Assembly: GCA_037043235.1 (NCBI GenBank) | Contig: JAWRVZ010000078.1 | Location: 1,666,501-1,730,500 of the forward strand | Direction of reading: 5' to 3' | Origin: Rhodeus uyekii | Taxonomy: Eukaryota; Chordata; Actinopteri; Cypriniformes; Acheilognathidae | Length of the DNA: 64,000 bases | In this document: positions 36,480 through 47,560 of the stretch, one piece after another | Layout of the letters: the number at the start of each line of letters is the position of its first letter | How positions within the stretch are numbered: position 1 is the stretch's first letter | The notes under the pieces: model-generated | Databases searched by the model: none | The model's input: only the letters and a program-made list of their open reading frames with translations | Told to the model about the DNA's origin: nothing | Program-made: the position numbers and the translations under genes

Positions 36480-38109
36480 GTATGAGTTATTATTGATCAG
36501 TATCAAGATTTTTTTAATTCGTAAAATTGCCTTTTAAAAGTTATAACTATTATCATTTTCTTACCACAAATTATTAAATTAATTATTTGTTCATTTATTT
36601 ATTTATAAGGGTTACCTACTTTAATTTGTTCTTATAACTTTTAGTCATCACATGCACATGCTGTGTTAAGTGAGTTATGTTAGGTGATTTATTTGAGCCA
36701 CAGGTCATATACATATACATTCAAATTACTGTATTATTATTTATTTATTTAGCTTATTTGTTTGTTTATTTTTTAAACTATAAACCGAAAGAATGCACAC
36801 CTAAACAAATAGCCATATTATAGTAAGGTATACTAAAAGCAAATTAAAAAGTACCATCAGACCCAGTAAAGTCAAATTCGGGGGATATCATGAAAATGTT
36901 CTGTGGTTCGGTCTTCTACAGTATGTAGTGTTTTTGGGACTCATAAAAGTGGTGCCATCTCAAAGTACCATCACCCCATCCAAACAGTATGTGTTTAAGA
37001 TATACCTGAGAAAAGTGCTCAGAAAGGCAGAGGACAGGAGGATCAGAGCGATATAGGCGGGGAAAGTAGTTCACATTCATTACAGGTCAGCGTTTTGCAA
37101 TGAAGCGCAAAAGCACTTTAAGGCTCTTTCTTCTTTCAGTAGGAGTATTCACTAGCATGCTTGTGTCTTCTCCTCTTTACCTCTATCTCTCCCCCTCCTC
37201 TTTCCTTCCGTCCGCACGTCCATACTTCTTCTTGCTTTTTAAACTTTAATGCACGAATGTTCTCTTTTGATCATACTTGTAAATGGTTTTCATTTTAATG
37301 TTTAAAACATTGTCTCTTTTATACCATTAGATTGAGGGGTGGAAGGGGAAAAACGTCAATCATAAATCTTAGATGAGTTACCTTCTCTAATGCCTGACTA
37401 AAAAATGATAGGTTATAAATTTGAGTGCATGTAAAATAGTACGTTTTCCTTTTTCGGAGGAGGCTGAAGATTAAAATAATGTACGGCAGGAAACAGGTTG
37501 TCCTAAAGAGATGGATGGACGGATGGCTAAAATAGTAGGATGGAGAAGAAGTCTCTAATGGACACAAACATGCATAAATAACAACACACATCAGAGCGTG
37601 TCTAGGCTTTTAATAAACGCTCACATGGGCTAAATAAATATCTAAAATTTTCCAGAATTCCCTCAGTCACGTTAATGTGCCTGTGTGGCCTGCTCAAAAT
37701 ATAAGCACTCTCTAAAATGGATCCTAGAAAGGTTCTACTTTGGAGGGATTTTAAATGGTCCATTAATTGTGTCTTATTTACTTTTTATGCTTTTTTGGTA
37801 ACAATGTTGTGAGCAAGTCCTTTTTCGTCTGAGATTCTTTCTTTTTTTTAAATGGTTACGAAAAAGTGGAGTCTTAGAGTCTGAGACTATAAGCACAATC
37901 TAGGATTCAAAATCATTTAAACGGCATAAAGTAAGTTTTTGTATTTTATTTAAAAAAAAGTATTTCTAATTTTATTTTATATTTTACAAAAATGTTATGC
38001 CAAATACAATGACTTTCTGAAATAGAGGATTCATGTTGTTCCATATTTCTACAACTTTTTTCTATGAAACATTTTGAAAAATATCTTTGTGTTTTTCCCT
38101 ACATTTGGT
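36480..38109. other. pou6f2 intron 3, left part
   Basis: Noncoding sequence right after exon 3, starting with the GTATGA donor. AT-rich, with no repeats or genes that I recognise. Confidence 0.6.
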
Positions 38110-38230
38110 TAAAGTCAAGGGTCCAGTGTTGTTTGGATCCCAACAATTTTCAAACGATCTTCTTTAATTTTCTGCTGAGGAAAGAAAGCCATACAGGTTT
38201 GGAACAACATGAGGATAATTTACTTAAATC
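38110..38230 (-). repeat. dispersed repeat fragment (family 2)
   Basis: GAAAGCCATACAGGTTTGGA and ACAACATGAGGATAA are the reverse complement of the family seen at 44958-45090 on the + strand, a very abundant fish repeat of nonautonomous DNA-transposon type. Confidence 0.65.
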
Positions 38231-38674
38231 ATGAACATTGGCATTATATTTATCTGTGGTGTAAATGCAAACAGAAAAGTGACAAACGTGTAAGTTATTC
38301 TGACTAGACCTCTCAGTTTTAGAATCAGAACCTGGGGGATTCTCTAAGGCTGTAGTGTCACGGGTGCCATGTGACATTAAATGATTTGACTGTGTCTGCT
38401 CTCCCCACAATCCCCCCATTGATGGAGAGCTGCTGGCACAGCGCTTCTGCCAGACAGTCTTAGTTGAGCGCTGAGCAAAGCCCCCCAGGCCTGATTAATC
38501 ATAACCTGCAGAGAACTAGACTTCAAGCACCAAAAAAGACACGTACTGTAGATCAGTGTGCTTGTGTAGTATGTCTTAATTAACTCTAGATCAAACACTC
38601 ACAGGTGAAGCAGACAGGCCACTTTCGTAACTTTTATTAAAGTCACACTAATGAGGAGCAAATAAGATATAATA

Positions 38675-39130
38675 ACTTTATTTATTTAGCAGACGTTTTT
38701 ATCCAAAGCAACTTAAAACTGAGAAATACAGCAAGTGATTCATTGTGAAGAGGCAGATCCACACAAGAAGTGCTCACAATACAAAGTTTCAGACATTGCT
38801 TAGAGTAGTACAAGCTAGAAAAGGGAGGGATTAAAGAAAAGTGAAAGCATGGAATGTCTTTGTTTAAAACAGAAAGATTTTTTAATGAGGTTAAGTGCTC
38901 ATGAGTTTTCTGTCTTTTGAATATTGTCAGGGACTCTGCATCTCAGGCGGGAGATCGTTCCACCATCTAGGAACAGTGAATGAGAATGTTCTGGAGAGGG
39001 ATTTTGTGCCTCTCTGTGATGGTACCATGAGCTGTCCTTTATTAACCGATCGTAGGTTTCTGGTAGGTGTGTAGATGTATAGTAGTGAGTGGAAGCCTTT
39101 GTTAGATCTGTAAGCAAGCGTCAATGCCTT
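38675..39130 (-). mobile_element. 3' end of a LINE retrotransposon
   Basis: On the minus strand, 39124-38927 reads GQLMVPSQRGTKSLSRTFSF then VPRWWNDLPPEMQSP, the typical carboxy end of L2/CR1/Rex-type ORF2 proteins (the ...WNxLP motif). It is followed by a 3' untranslated region and the tail TTGCTTTGGATAAAAACGTC with a TAAATAAATAAA end at 38675. It is 5' truncated, as LINE insertions usually are. The tail is the same as that of the SINEs at 29.1 and 56.9 kb. Confidence 0.75.
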
Positions 39131-42078
39131 GAGCTGAACTTTATATTAAATAACAAAACCAATGTTTTAATACATTTTAAAAAAAAATTAAGAACTGACT
39201 CATTAGTGGCATTCGTTACAGTATTTAAAAAAAAACATATTCTGAGTGAGGTTGTCATTGACTTCTTGAATACTCTTCTTCTCTGCCATTGGTTGGACAA
39301 ACATAGATTATCTATTTAAAGGTAGAGTAAGCAAACAAGAAGCAAGAAGCCATCGTTTTTTGTTTTTTTTTGTTTGAAAGGGCAATGAGGGAGTAAATTA
39401 TGACAGCATTTTCAATTTGGGTGAACTAACCCTTAAATGTGTAATGTGTAAAAAATTACACTTTTAAGGCGAAAGGACTTATATAACAGCTAGAGCCCCT
39501 TATGACATCATAGATCTCACCTTTTCCAAATGAGGAGATGGCTGGCTCACTGGGACGGTGCACGTGAGCACGCCAAGCAGAAGGCTCAGTGGTGCGTGTG
39601 CTCACCCGCCACTGCGTCTCTGCGCTGATGAATGGTCGTCACAGCGATGGGGCAGCTTCATGAAGTTCGGCGCGGTCGTCTAAATAAAAGCCTGCGCTTG
39701 CGTTACTCCGCACTCATTTTAAACCCTGGCGCCGCTGTAGCTTGTTATTTTGTCAGGAAGATTAATGCCTGGACATGTCAAGTAAAGAAAGTGAATTCCC
39801 TCTTGAACACTATGTGTACGATTCCAGCCGTAACTTGAATAGAATAAGAATCAGCCTCATGTTTGTTTGTCCATCAGACTGTAAACATAGCGTTAGGAAT
39901 AGAATTAATAATTTATATTTAGAAATTGTTAAAAAAAGAGATTGGATTGGAAATTATAATGTGAATACATATGAGGTAGGGAGGTGTTTCAAAAAACACA
40001 GCAAAATGAAAGTCTGTTTGCGAGACGCTGACATTTCTTCATGTCACAAATAACATTGTTTGATTTCATTTGACTTGATATGAGACTTAATGATATGATT
40101 TCGCTGTTTTGAAAATTACAAATCCCTCTGTTGTACATTCCTTCCATATTCTGTCTCATAACAAACCAAATGACAGAATGTGCTTCTCCTGACATCAAAG
40201 CGTCTTTCAATAAGCTGCAGAACGAAAATAACATCTACGTAGTTGCTCATCAGCTCAGAAACCCTCAAAACAGGCCTCTCACAAAAAACATAAGGGTAAC
40301 CCTCAGATCATGAAATAACTGTCTTTTCATGACCTATGAAAAGGCTTTTTGGAAACATCCTTGTAATACGGCATATTTTCCCTAAAGAGATGTAAGGCAA
40401 ATGAAAGATCAGTGCTACATTGTCAGCCTACTTTGAGTTAATGCAGAACAAATGTATACTCTGGCTCTTTCATATTCATATTGTAAGCTGCCTGATCGGT
40501 GCACATCAGAACCTGCAGCGTAGCGTGTAGGGGGAGTGTGGGGGGGTTCTGGGAAGGAATAGTGTGCGCGTTCCCTTTGCAGGAAACATAAAACGGCACT
40601 CAGGGATGAGGAGTAATTGCCTGAGTCTCTCCGCGCTCGTAGGCTAATGAGGAAACATGTTGGCTCTAATCACAACACTGCTCCTCTGTCTCAATGAAAG
40701 AGCAGTTGTAGTCTCACAGGAATAACTCTCTTGTCAGACCGGGGCATCGCTTTAGACTGAGTACTGACACAGACGGGGAACTTGAATCTGCTAACTCACT
40801 TAGGTTAGCTAAAAGTAGCCAAGTCAAAGAGAAACTTGAAGCCTTAAGGGTGATAAAGTTGAACACAGGAAAAAGACAATAGAAAGCTCATAATTTTCTA
40901 GCGACATGTTTGCAACTAAAGTAACAAGAACTGTTACTCTTGCCGTATTTAAAAAAATAAGTTCATTTAAGAAACTTTCGTTTTGAGTGATGCTGGAGAA
41001 AAGTTGATATCAAATGATGCCTCCCTAGAGAACACGGGTTTACAACTCTGACAAGATGATAAAAAATATTATTTTTCAAATAAAAAGGGCAACGTACATA
41101 TATATATCAAAAATGTGTTGATTAATGAGCCTTGAAGACATTAGATAAGATGCTTGTTGTGGGTGAGCTGTCCTTGGTGCTGAACTGAACCGGTTCACTT
41201 AATGGTACTGTGTAGACATAAAAACACTGATATTTCAGGTGGAGAGTAAAAAAAAAGAGATTTAATACAACCTGTATTGGTATTTTAATGTTCTTTCACT
41301 AAAAATAACATTTGACTTTTTTTTAAGCAAAAGATTTAATTAGGTTTCATTAAAGTTTGATTTTCTTTAGTAAAGTGCCTTATCATTATGTTAACCTAAT
41401 TAAAGGGATGTTCTGGGTTAGATAGAAGTTAAACTCTATCAATAATAAACTGTCAATTACCACTGAAAATAATCAACTCTGAAAATTGTTAATAGTAATC
41501 AATTGGTATGTATAAGCACACGATGCAAAGATACCTGAAAGATACTGCAATACTGTTCATAAGTTTTGGTTTGGTACTTTTTTTTTTTTCTCACGTTTTT
41601 TAAGTCTCTCATAAATCAGTGAAAAAGTGTTGCTTAATATTTTTGTTGAACAATCATACACTTTTCCTGAATTTTTAGCGTAGAAGGTTCAAACGTAGAG
41701 CATTTATTTTATTAGACATATTTTGTAACATTAGAACTGTACTTACTTTCACTTTTGATCAATTTAATGTGTCCTTGGTGAATAAAAGGATTTTTTCTCA
41801 TTGACCAGAATCGTTTTGAATAGGAGTGTACCTGTTTACATAGAACATCTATCTATAACTATCTATAACTTCTAAATCAATCTCCAAAATCACACTTTGG
41901 TACAAAAGAAGGTATGATCTGCAAATTTTTTTCTTTTAGATCCTCTGGAACGTTTTGCCCAGTGCAATAAGTTATCATAAATGTAATAATAAAAATCAGT
42001 CAAAAGGATGTGATAGCTGGTCACAAATGCTATCCATGGCAATTTACTTGTTTTAGACCATAAACATTTACATTGTAC
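39131..42078. other. intron 3 segment
   Basis: Intron DNA with a short family 2 fragment at about 39385-39437 (minus), a repeat-poor segment at about 40560-40720, and a dispersed repeat copy (family 1) at about 41540-41832. The 39480-39740 stretch is GC-richer without a recognisable frame. No exon is seen. Confidence 0.5.
41540..41832 (+). repeat. dispersed teleost repeat, copy E
   Basis: Contains TTAATATTTTTGTTGAACAA, CACTTTTGATCAATTTAATG and GTCCTTGGTGAATAAAAGG, which are the right-half signature of family 1 (compare the CTCAATTTAATTCATCCTTG stretch in copy C). The left half is diverged. Confidence 0.65.
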
Positions 42079-42232
42079 ATTTATGTATTTGGCAGATGCT
42101 TTTATCCAAAGCAAATTACAATGAATTCAAGATACACATTGACATTCTAATCATTTCTTGGTTTCCCTGGAAATTTAACCCATGACCTTGGCGTTGCAAG
42201 CACCACACTCTTCTGTTTGTGCTACAGGAAAC
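42079..42232 (-). mobile_element. tRNA-derived SINE, minus-strand copy
   Basis: On the minus strand it opens TCCTGTAGCACAAACAGAAG, has GGTCATGGGTTAAATTTCC as a degraded B box, and ends TTTGGATAAAAGCATCTGCC. Same family as 29098 and 56928, but more diverged in the head. Confidence 0.75.
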
Positions 42233-43122
42233 ATTGATTTAATATAGAATATAGAAAAACAGTCTATTTTATTTCTTTCTCTCACTCCCTCTTTTTCTCA
42301 CTGCATCTCTTGGTTGAACTTAAAGTACTTTATTCTCAGCATGCCTTCCACATTGCCCTTTAATGTTTTAAGTTTGAGGCAGTTGTTAGACGACTCATAA
42401 GGAGAGAGTCATGTTAAATAAGAGTGATAAAATTGCTGCCGCCCTCATACATTTCAAAGCTAATGTGACTAGCAATGCACTAGCAGCACCTGCACACAGA
42501 CTTGCTGTGGTAATTTGATTGATTTGTTGTGACAGCAGCCAAATAATTGAGAGTGAGAGGTGGTTTTAGAGTGTGTGTGTGTGTGAGTGTGTGTGGGGGT
42601 TACACCACATGTTCTCCAAGACAATCCAGGAAGAGACAAAGATTCTCATGTGCCACTCGATTTGGATATTGTTCAGTTTCCTTTTCTTTCCCACTGAGTG
42701 TGATGCCGTGTGACTGCATATGACAGTGGCATAGCCACAAAAATAACACAAATCGTACTGTACACATACTCACACAGTGAGGATGGCCCACACATATTCA
42801 GGCACTCGAACAGAAAGCACCTCACGTCACAAACCATAAACATCATTGCACAAGTACAAACACATTTTACCACATTGCACTCAAATGAACCGTCTACACA
42901 CTCACAAGAAATGTTAACGTGTTATAGCGTGCTTTTGCAGGTGCTTACTTTGCAGAATGACTTTAAAGACATCATGTGATTTAGCAAGACAGGTAGCAAA
43001 GGGTAAACATTAGCCAAGCAAGCAATAAGTACAAAATTTGCACGTTTCTAGATTAATTAACATAAAACAGTGTGATTCTTATTTAAAGTAACTTTTTTTA
43101 TTTGGAATTTAAATATATATTT
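42233..43122. other. intron 3 segment with candidate regulatory DNA
   Basis: Includes a repeat-poor stretch 42390-42560 with several TAAT-type sites and a (TG)n run at 42571-42597. No exon is seen. Confidence 0.4.
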
Positions 43123-43153
43123 TATCTATCTATCTACTGTATCTATCTATCTC

Positions 43154-43248
<95 letters not shown>

Positions 43249-43279
43249 GTATGTCTGTCTGTCTGTCTGTCTATCTATA
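43123..43279. repeat. (TCTA)n tetranucleotide microsatellite
   Basis: About 157 bp of TCTA repeats with an uninterrupted block of roughly 94 bp (43155-43248), then a switch to TGTC. It produces a spurious Tyr-Leu-Ser-Ile reading frame. Confidence 0.97.
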
Positions 43280-44957
43280 TCAAATATCTGTATGTAATGT
43301 ATCTACATTTATAAATAAAAAAATAATTTAATACTTTTATTCAGCAAGGCCACAGTAAATTGATCAAAAGTGACAAAAGTCAACATTTTTAACTTTTTAC
43401 TCATCATGTAAGAAAACGTAAGTAATTTTTTCCTCCATGCCCATGCCCATGCTCTGTATATAAAGCTATGTATGGGTAGGAGAAAAGAATAATACCACAA
43501 AAAAATAATAAGAAAAAAGAACAAGCAGTTTATATATAGGATATATATAGATATATATTTAATATTTTGATTAATTTATGTGTTTACATGTTGTATAATT
43601 CAGATTACACAGATTTTTCCAAACTGTTCTTTTATATTTTAGGTTCTGTTAATAAGTGCCATATCATGTCTGTTTAGATTTAGTCATCAAAACTGTTCAT
43701 TTCATTATGATTTTCTTACCTTGTCTGCTGCTTTTGATCAAACTGAATGTTACTATTAACTTTAGTCTTACCAAACAAAATATGACCTAGCTACATCAGT
43801 TGTGCGTGTGAAAAATTAAGGGCACGTAGTGTCCTTCGGGTGTCAAGTAAAATCGAGCTGTTAATGTTTGACATATTGGTGGCGTTTGTCATCTTGAAAT
43901 GGCTTCACCAGCTGCCTGTCCTGCCACATACTGTTCTGTCCTGCATGACTGGTGGCATTGTCACTCTGTTTAAACTGTGAAAAGAGAAAAAATCCCCTCC
44001 TCAGAGAGAGAAAGGGGAAGAGAAATTGAGGGGGGATGTGAAGGAAGATTGGAAAAGACAATAATAATGGTAATCGGATATGGCTTTGTCCGTTTCAATC
44101 GAGGAGGCCACATTGCTTTGGCCCTCCTGTGGTAAAACCGAAAGAGACACATGTGCTCCGTATAAGCCGAGACCCGGGACGCAAAGCAGCCCGCATATAC
44201 AGTATGCCTCTGTGATTCTGCTGGGATTTAGCTTCCCTCCACTCATCCATGTTTGATACATATTTTATGGTAATTGCATCAGTCTACAAATAATTGGGAA
44301 GTGCCAGTAATGTTTTTTAAAGGAGTGAACTGGCAGTTTTCTCTCCCGATGAAGAACTGGTGCAGGGAGGCCTGAAATAACTTAAGCCTCTCAAACTGGC
44401 ATTAAATTAAACCTATCGTTTAGTGCGCGTTCACCGCGCCTCCTCCTAACCCCCTCCCAAACCGCTGAGACTACAGCTCCTCGGAGGTAGAACATCTGAA
44501 GCAAAGCCACATGTTTGCGCTGGCGGAGTCCAGCCCTGCGCCCATGCTCACTCAGATATGTAATGAAAGAGTAGGAGGTTGTTGGAGTAAGGGATATACA
44601 TGCATGCATAGTACAAACTACTTAGGACACACTAGACATTGGATAAAAAAAGCTATTAAAGTAATGATGGAGAGGAGGTGGAGAAAAAAATCATAAGAGG
44701 TTTTGGAAATATTGGAATGGGAAGATTATTGTGTCTTATCCAAAGAGGAAGTCTGGAGTAAAAATTAGATTTTAGTGTGTTTGCCTGGTCAAAATATTAA
44801 TGTGTGGATGGTTGTAAATGTTTCTTCAACTTTTATGTTTTTATGTCTCATGTAACGTGCATGTTCAGTTGTGGTTCTGTTCCTGTTTTGTCTAGGAAGT
44901 TTTCCTGGTTAATCAGTGCTCTGTTTTATTATTGATTACACTCCCCATGTATTTTAA
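43280..44957. other. intron 3 segment
   Basis: Contains a short minus-strand fragment of family 1 near 43320-43385 (TTATTCAGCAAGGCCACAG, TTGATCAAAAGTGAC). The 43850-44550 stretch is of mixed composition without a coding signal. Nothing else is recognised. Confidence 0.5.
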
Positions 44958-45090
44958 GGGACAGTTCACCGAAAAATGAAAATTCTGTCATACATCCTCA
45001 AGTTGTTCAAAACTTGTATGAAATTCTTTCTGATATAAGATATTTAGAAAAATGTCGGTAACCAAACAGTTGATGTTAGCCATTGACTTT
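44958..45090 (+). repeat. dispersed teleost repeat, family 2
   Basis: GGGACAGTTCACCGAAAAAT, GAAAATTCTGTCATACATCC, TTCAAAACTTGTATGAAATT and GTAACCAAACAGTTGATG follow in the order typical of an abundant cyprinid repeat. Fragments in reverse are at 38110 and 39385. Confidence 0.75.
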
Positions 45091-45152
45091 GACTATTGAC
45101 TATACTATACTCATAGGCAGAGTAAATGTCTCCACTGTCAATTTTGCTTCAA

Positions 45153-45155
<3 letters not shown>

Positions 45156-45212
<57 letters not shown>
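45156..45212. repeat. (AT)n microsatellite
   Basis: About 57 bp of perfect AT. Confidence 0.97.
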
Positions 45213-45216
<4 letters not shown>

Positions 45217-47209
45217 TGAGAGAATTCAGCAGAATATTTTTATTCTGTGTCATTTTCAGTCAAGTTTTAATTTTGTTACATTTGGCAAAATTTGTGAAAT
45301 ATTGTAACATTTTGTGTAAAGGAGTCTAAAACTTTTATTCCAAAACGTACAAATGATTTTTTTTTTTTACCACTGTGACCACCAAAAAAAAGCAATAAAA
45401 TAAAAAGCAATAAAATGTTGTTGTTTTTTACCACCAAAAAAAAGCAATAAAATACATAGTTTCAGATTTGGCGGGAATGACACTGTGGTGGAAATGACTT
45501 TCAGAAAAATTTTGAAAATGGAAAGAATTCTACTGGACTGTACGTGTGTACACTGTTGGACATAGTTAGTACTTTATTAGACAAATTACATTAACTGTAT
45601 TTATTTATTCATTGCATATATTAAAAAAATACCTGAATGAAACTGCTAAAAAATGGAATGAAAAATATCCTCAACTTTTTATTGTTATACAGTACAGTTT
45701 TTGAAACTTATTAATTTACAACATTAATTGTGGTTAATTTATGCAGATACATTTCCTAGTTTGTATTACTAAAATGTTTGCAGTTGTTAGAAATATTTTA
45801 GCATGCACCTGTATTTGGTTGGGGGGGCTTCGCTTAGTGTTGGAAAAGGGAGACCTTTGAGTTAAACAATTTAAGATCAACTGGTTTAAAAAAGTACTTT
45901 AATAGCACATCTCTTCTAAATGATTTATGCACTGAAGTCTAATACTTAGGGTTTAGTGGTTAGGACAGCTTCTGAAGCCCATGTTTAACTGCTTAAAGCC
46001 TAGTCATTCAGCGCAGAGGTACTATATTCCTGTTGTAATTTTCAGTACCATGTCCCCTATCTTATTAAAATCTTTACATATACTTCTGAGACACTTTTCA
46101 TAGGCTTTCTGTTGTCAAGCTCTGGAAATGGAAATTGATTAGTGATTTACATGGTCAGTGAGGGGAGCATGAACTGACGAAACATTGTAAATGAAATATT
46201 AGAGTCAGAGCAAGCAGAAGGCGAAAGAGAGAGATGGTAATCTGTGGGGACTGTTATTCCTGTCTGGAAGAACCGGGTAGGGTTTTTACATTTATCTGGG
46301 TTCTGCATGACTCGTAATGCTAATGGTAATTTCATGGGAGTGAAACGGAATGAAAATGGGGTTATCACACTCCACTGACAATGTGCGATTGTGCTCTGTC
46401 ACAGGACCTCGTAAACCATATTTCATTCTTTTGTGAGTGTGTTTGTGTGTGTGAAGCACATGTGTGTGTAATATGACTTATGGCTGAAACTCCCCTGCAA
46501 TTTACTGTAAGAATTCAAGGTTTTGGCAGAGACAATTAGAGACGAGAGCGAGAACAAAACGCATTTTATTGGGAGATAGAGAGTTTGTCGCGACCTATGC
46601 ACCTTCTTGTGTGAGTGAATGGTATTTTATGTAAAAATATGATAATTAGTCCTTCCTAATGGATGAAAACAAAGGATGTTTGGGCCTTTGAGTGGCACGC
46701 ATCACTTTTATTCCATTTGAACTGTAAAAACAGACTTTAAATCAGCATTTCACCCTCAGCAAAAGTCGAATTTGGCAAGTTGCAGCACCCTGGGAAGTTT
46801 TAAAGTCCAAAAACGCATCGGTGTTCAAATGAATTTTGCTCTGGCCACTTACAGCTTAAAAAAAGAAACATTTCGTCGATAAAGTACAGTGAAATCTCCA
46901 AATGAAAACAAGTGTATTGAATGTCCAAAATGATCAATCGCAACCTTGCAGCTTATCATTGCCGACTTACAACGGAATCAATAAAAACCTACACAAATCT
47001 CGCTTCGTCATTACAGCTGTGCCATTCAATCAATATCTTAAGAATCAGCCTATCAATACACATCACAGACCGTTTTAATACAAGCGCTGTTACTTTCTTT
47101 TTCTCTTTCGCTTAAGCTGCTGCAGGTATATTAACAATTCAATCCATATACACCCTGCAAACGTATTTTAATAAGGATCACCATTCACGCCAGTAGTGAG
47201 TGACACATG

Positions 47210-47560
47210 ATAAGCGTTTCATTTGTCATTTCATATCAGATGAAAAGCCTAAATATGAGAGGGTCTAGAATTTGACCCTTCGGTCGGGTGAAGGTCTATA
47301 TCTCAGATAACGTTGCTCGCCCTCCTCTCTCGGAAACACAAGATGCTGTGGTGATTTCTGATGCGGCAGATGGTGCTGAAACCAAGCCTTTTTGGAAGCG
47401 GCAGACAGACTAAAAGCTATCTGTGGTTTCTAATTGCCATCTCAGGGCCTAATTACCTTAATTAATAGATGTGCTTTCTGGGGAAGGGCTTCAGATTCAA
47501 GGGTCTTCTGTAAGTGTTAAGGGGCCCTAAAAGGCCCCAGAGGAAGGCAGGGTGGAGTGT
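47210..47560. promoter_or_regulatory. candidate enhancer with homeodomain-site cluster
   Basis: Repeat-free intron segment with CTAATTG (47430), CTAATTA (47449) and TTAATTAA (47459) within 40 bp, next to AATAGATGTG and balanced sequence on both sides. Such clusters are typical of conserved elements near developmental transcription factor genes. Conservation cannot be shown from one genome. Confidence 0.25.
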
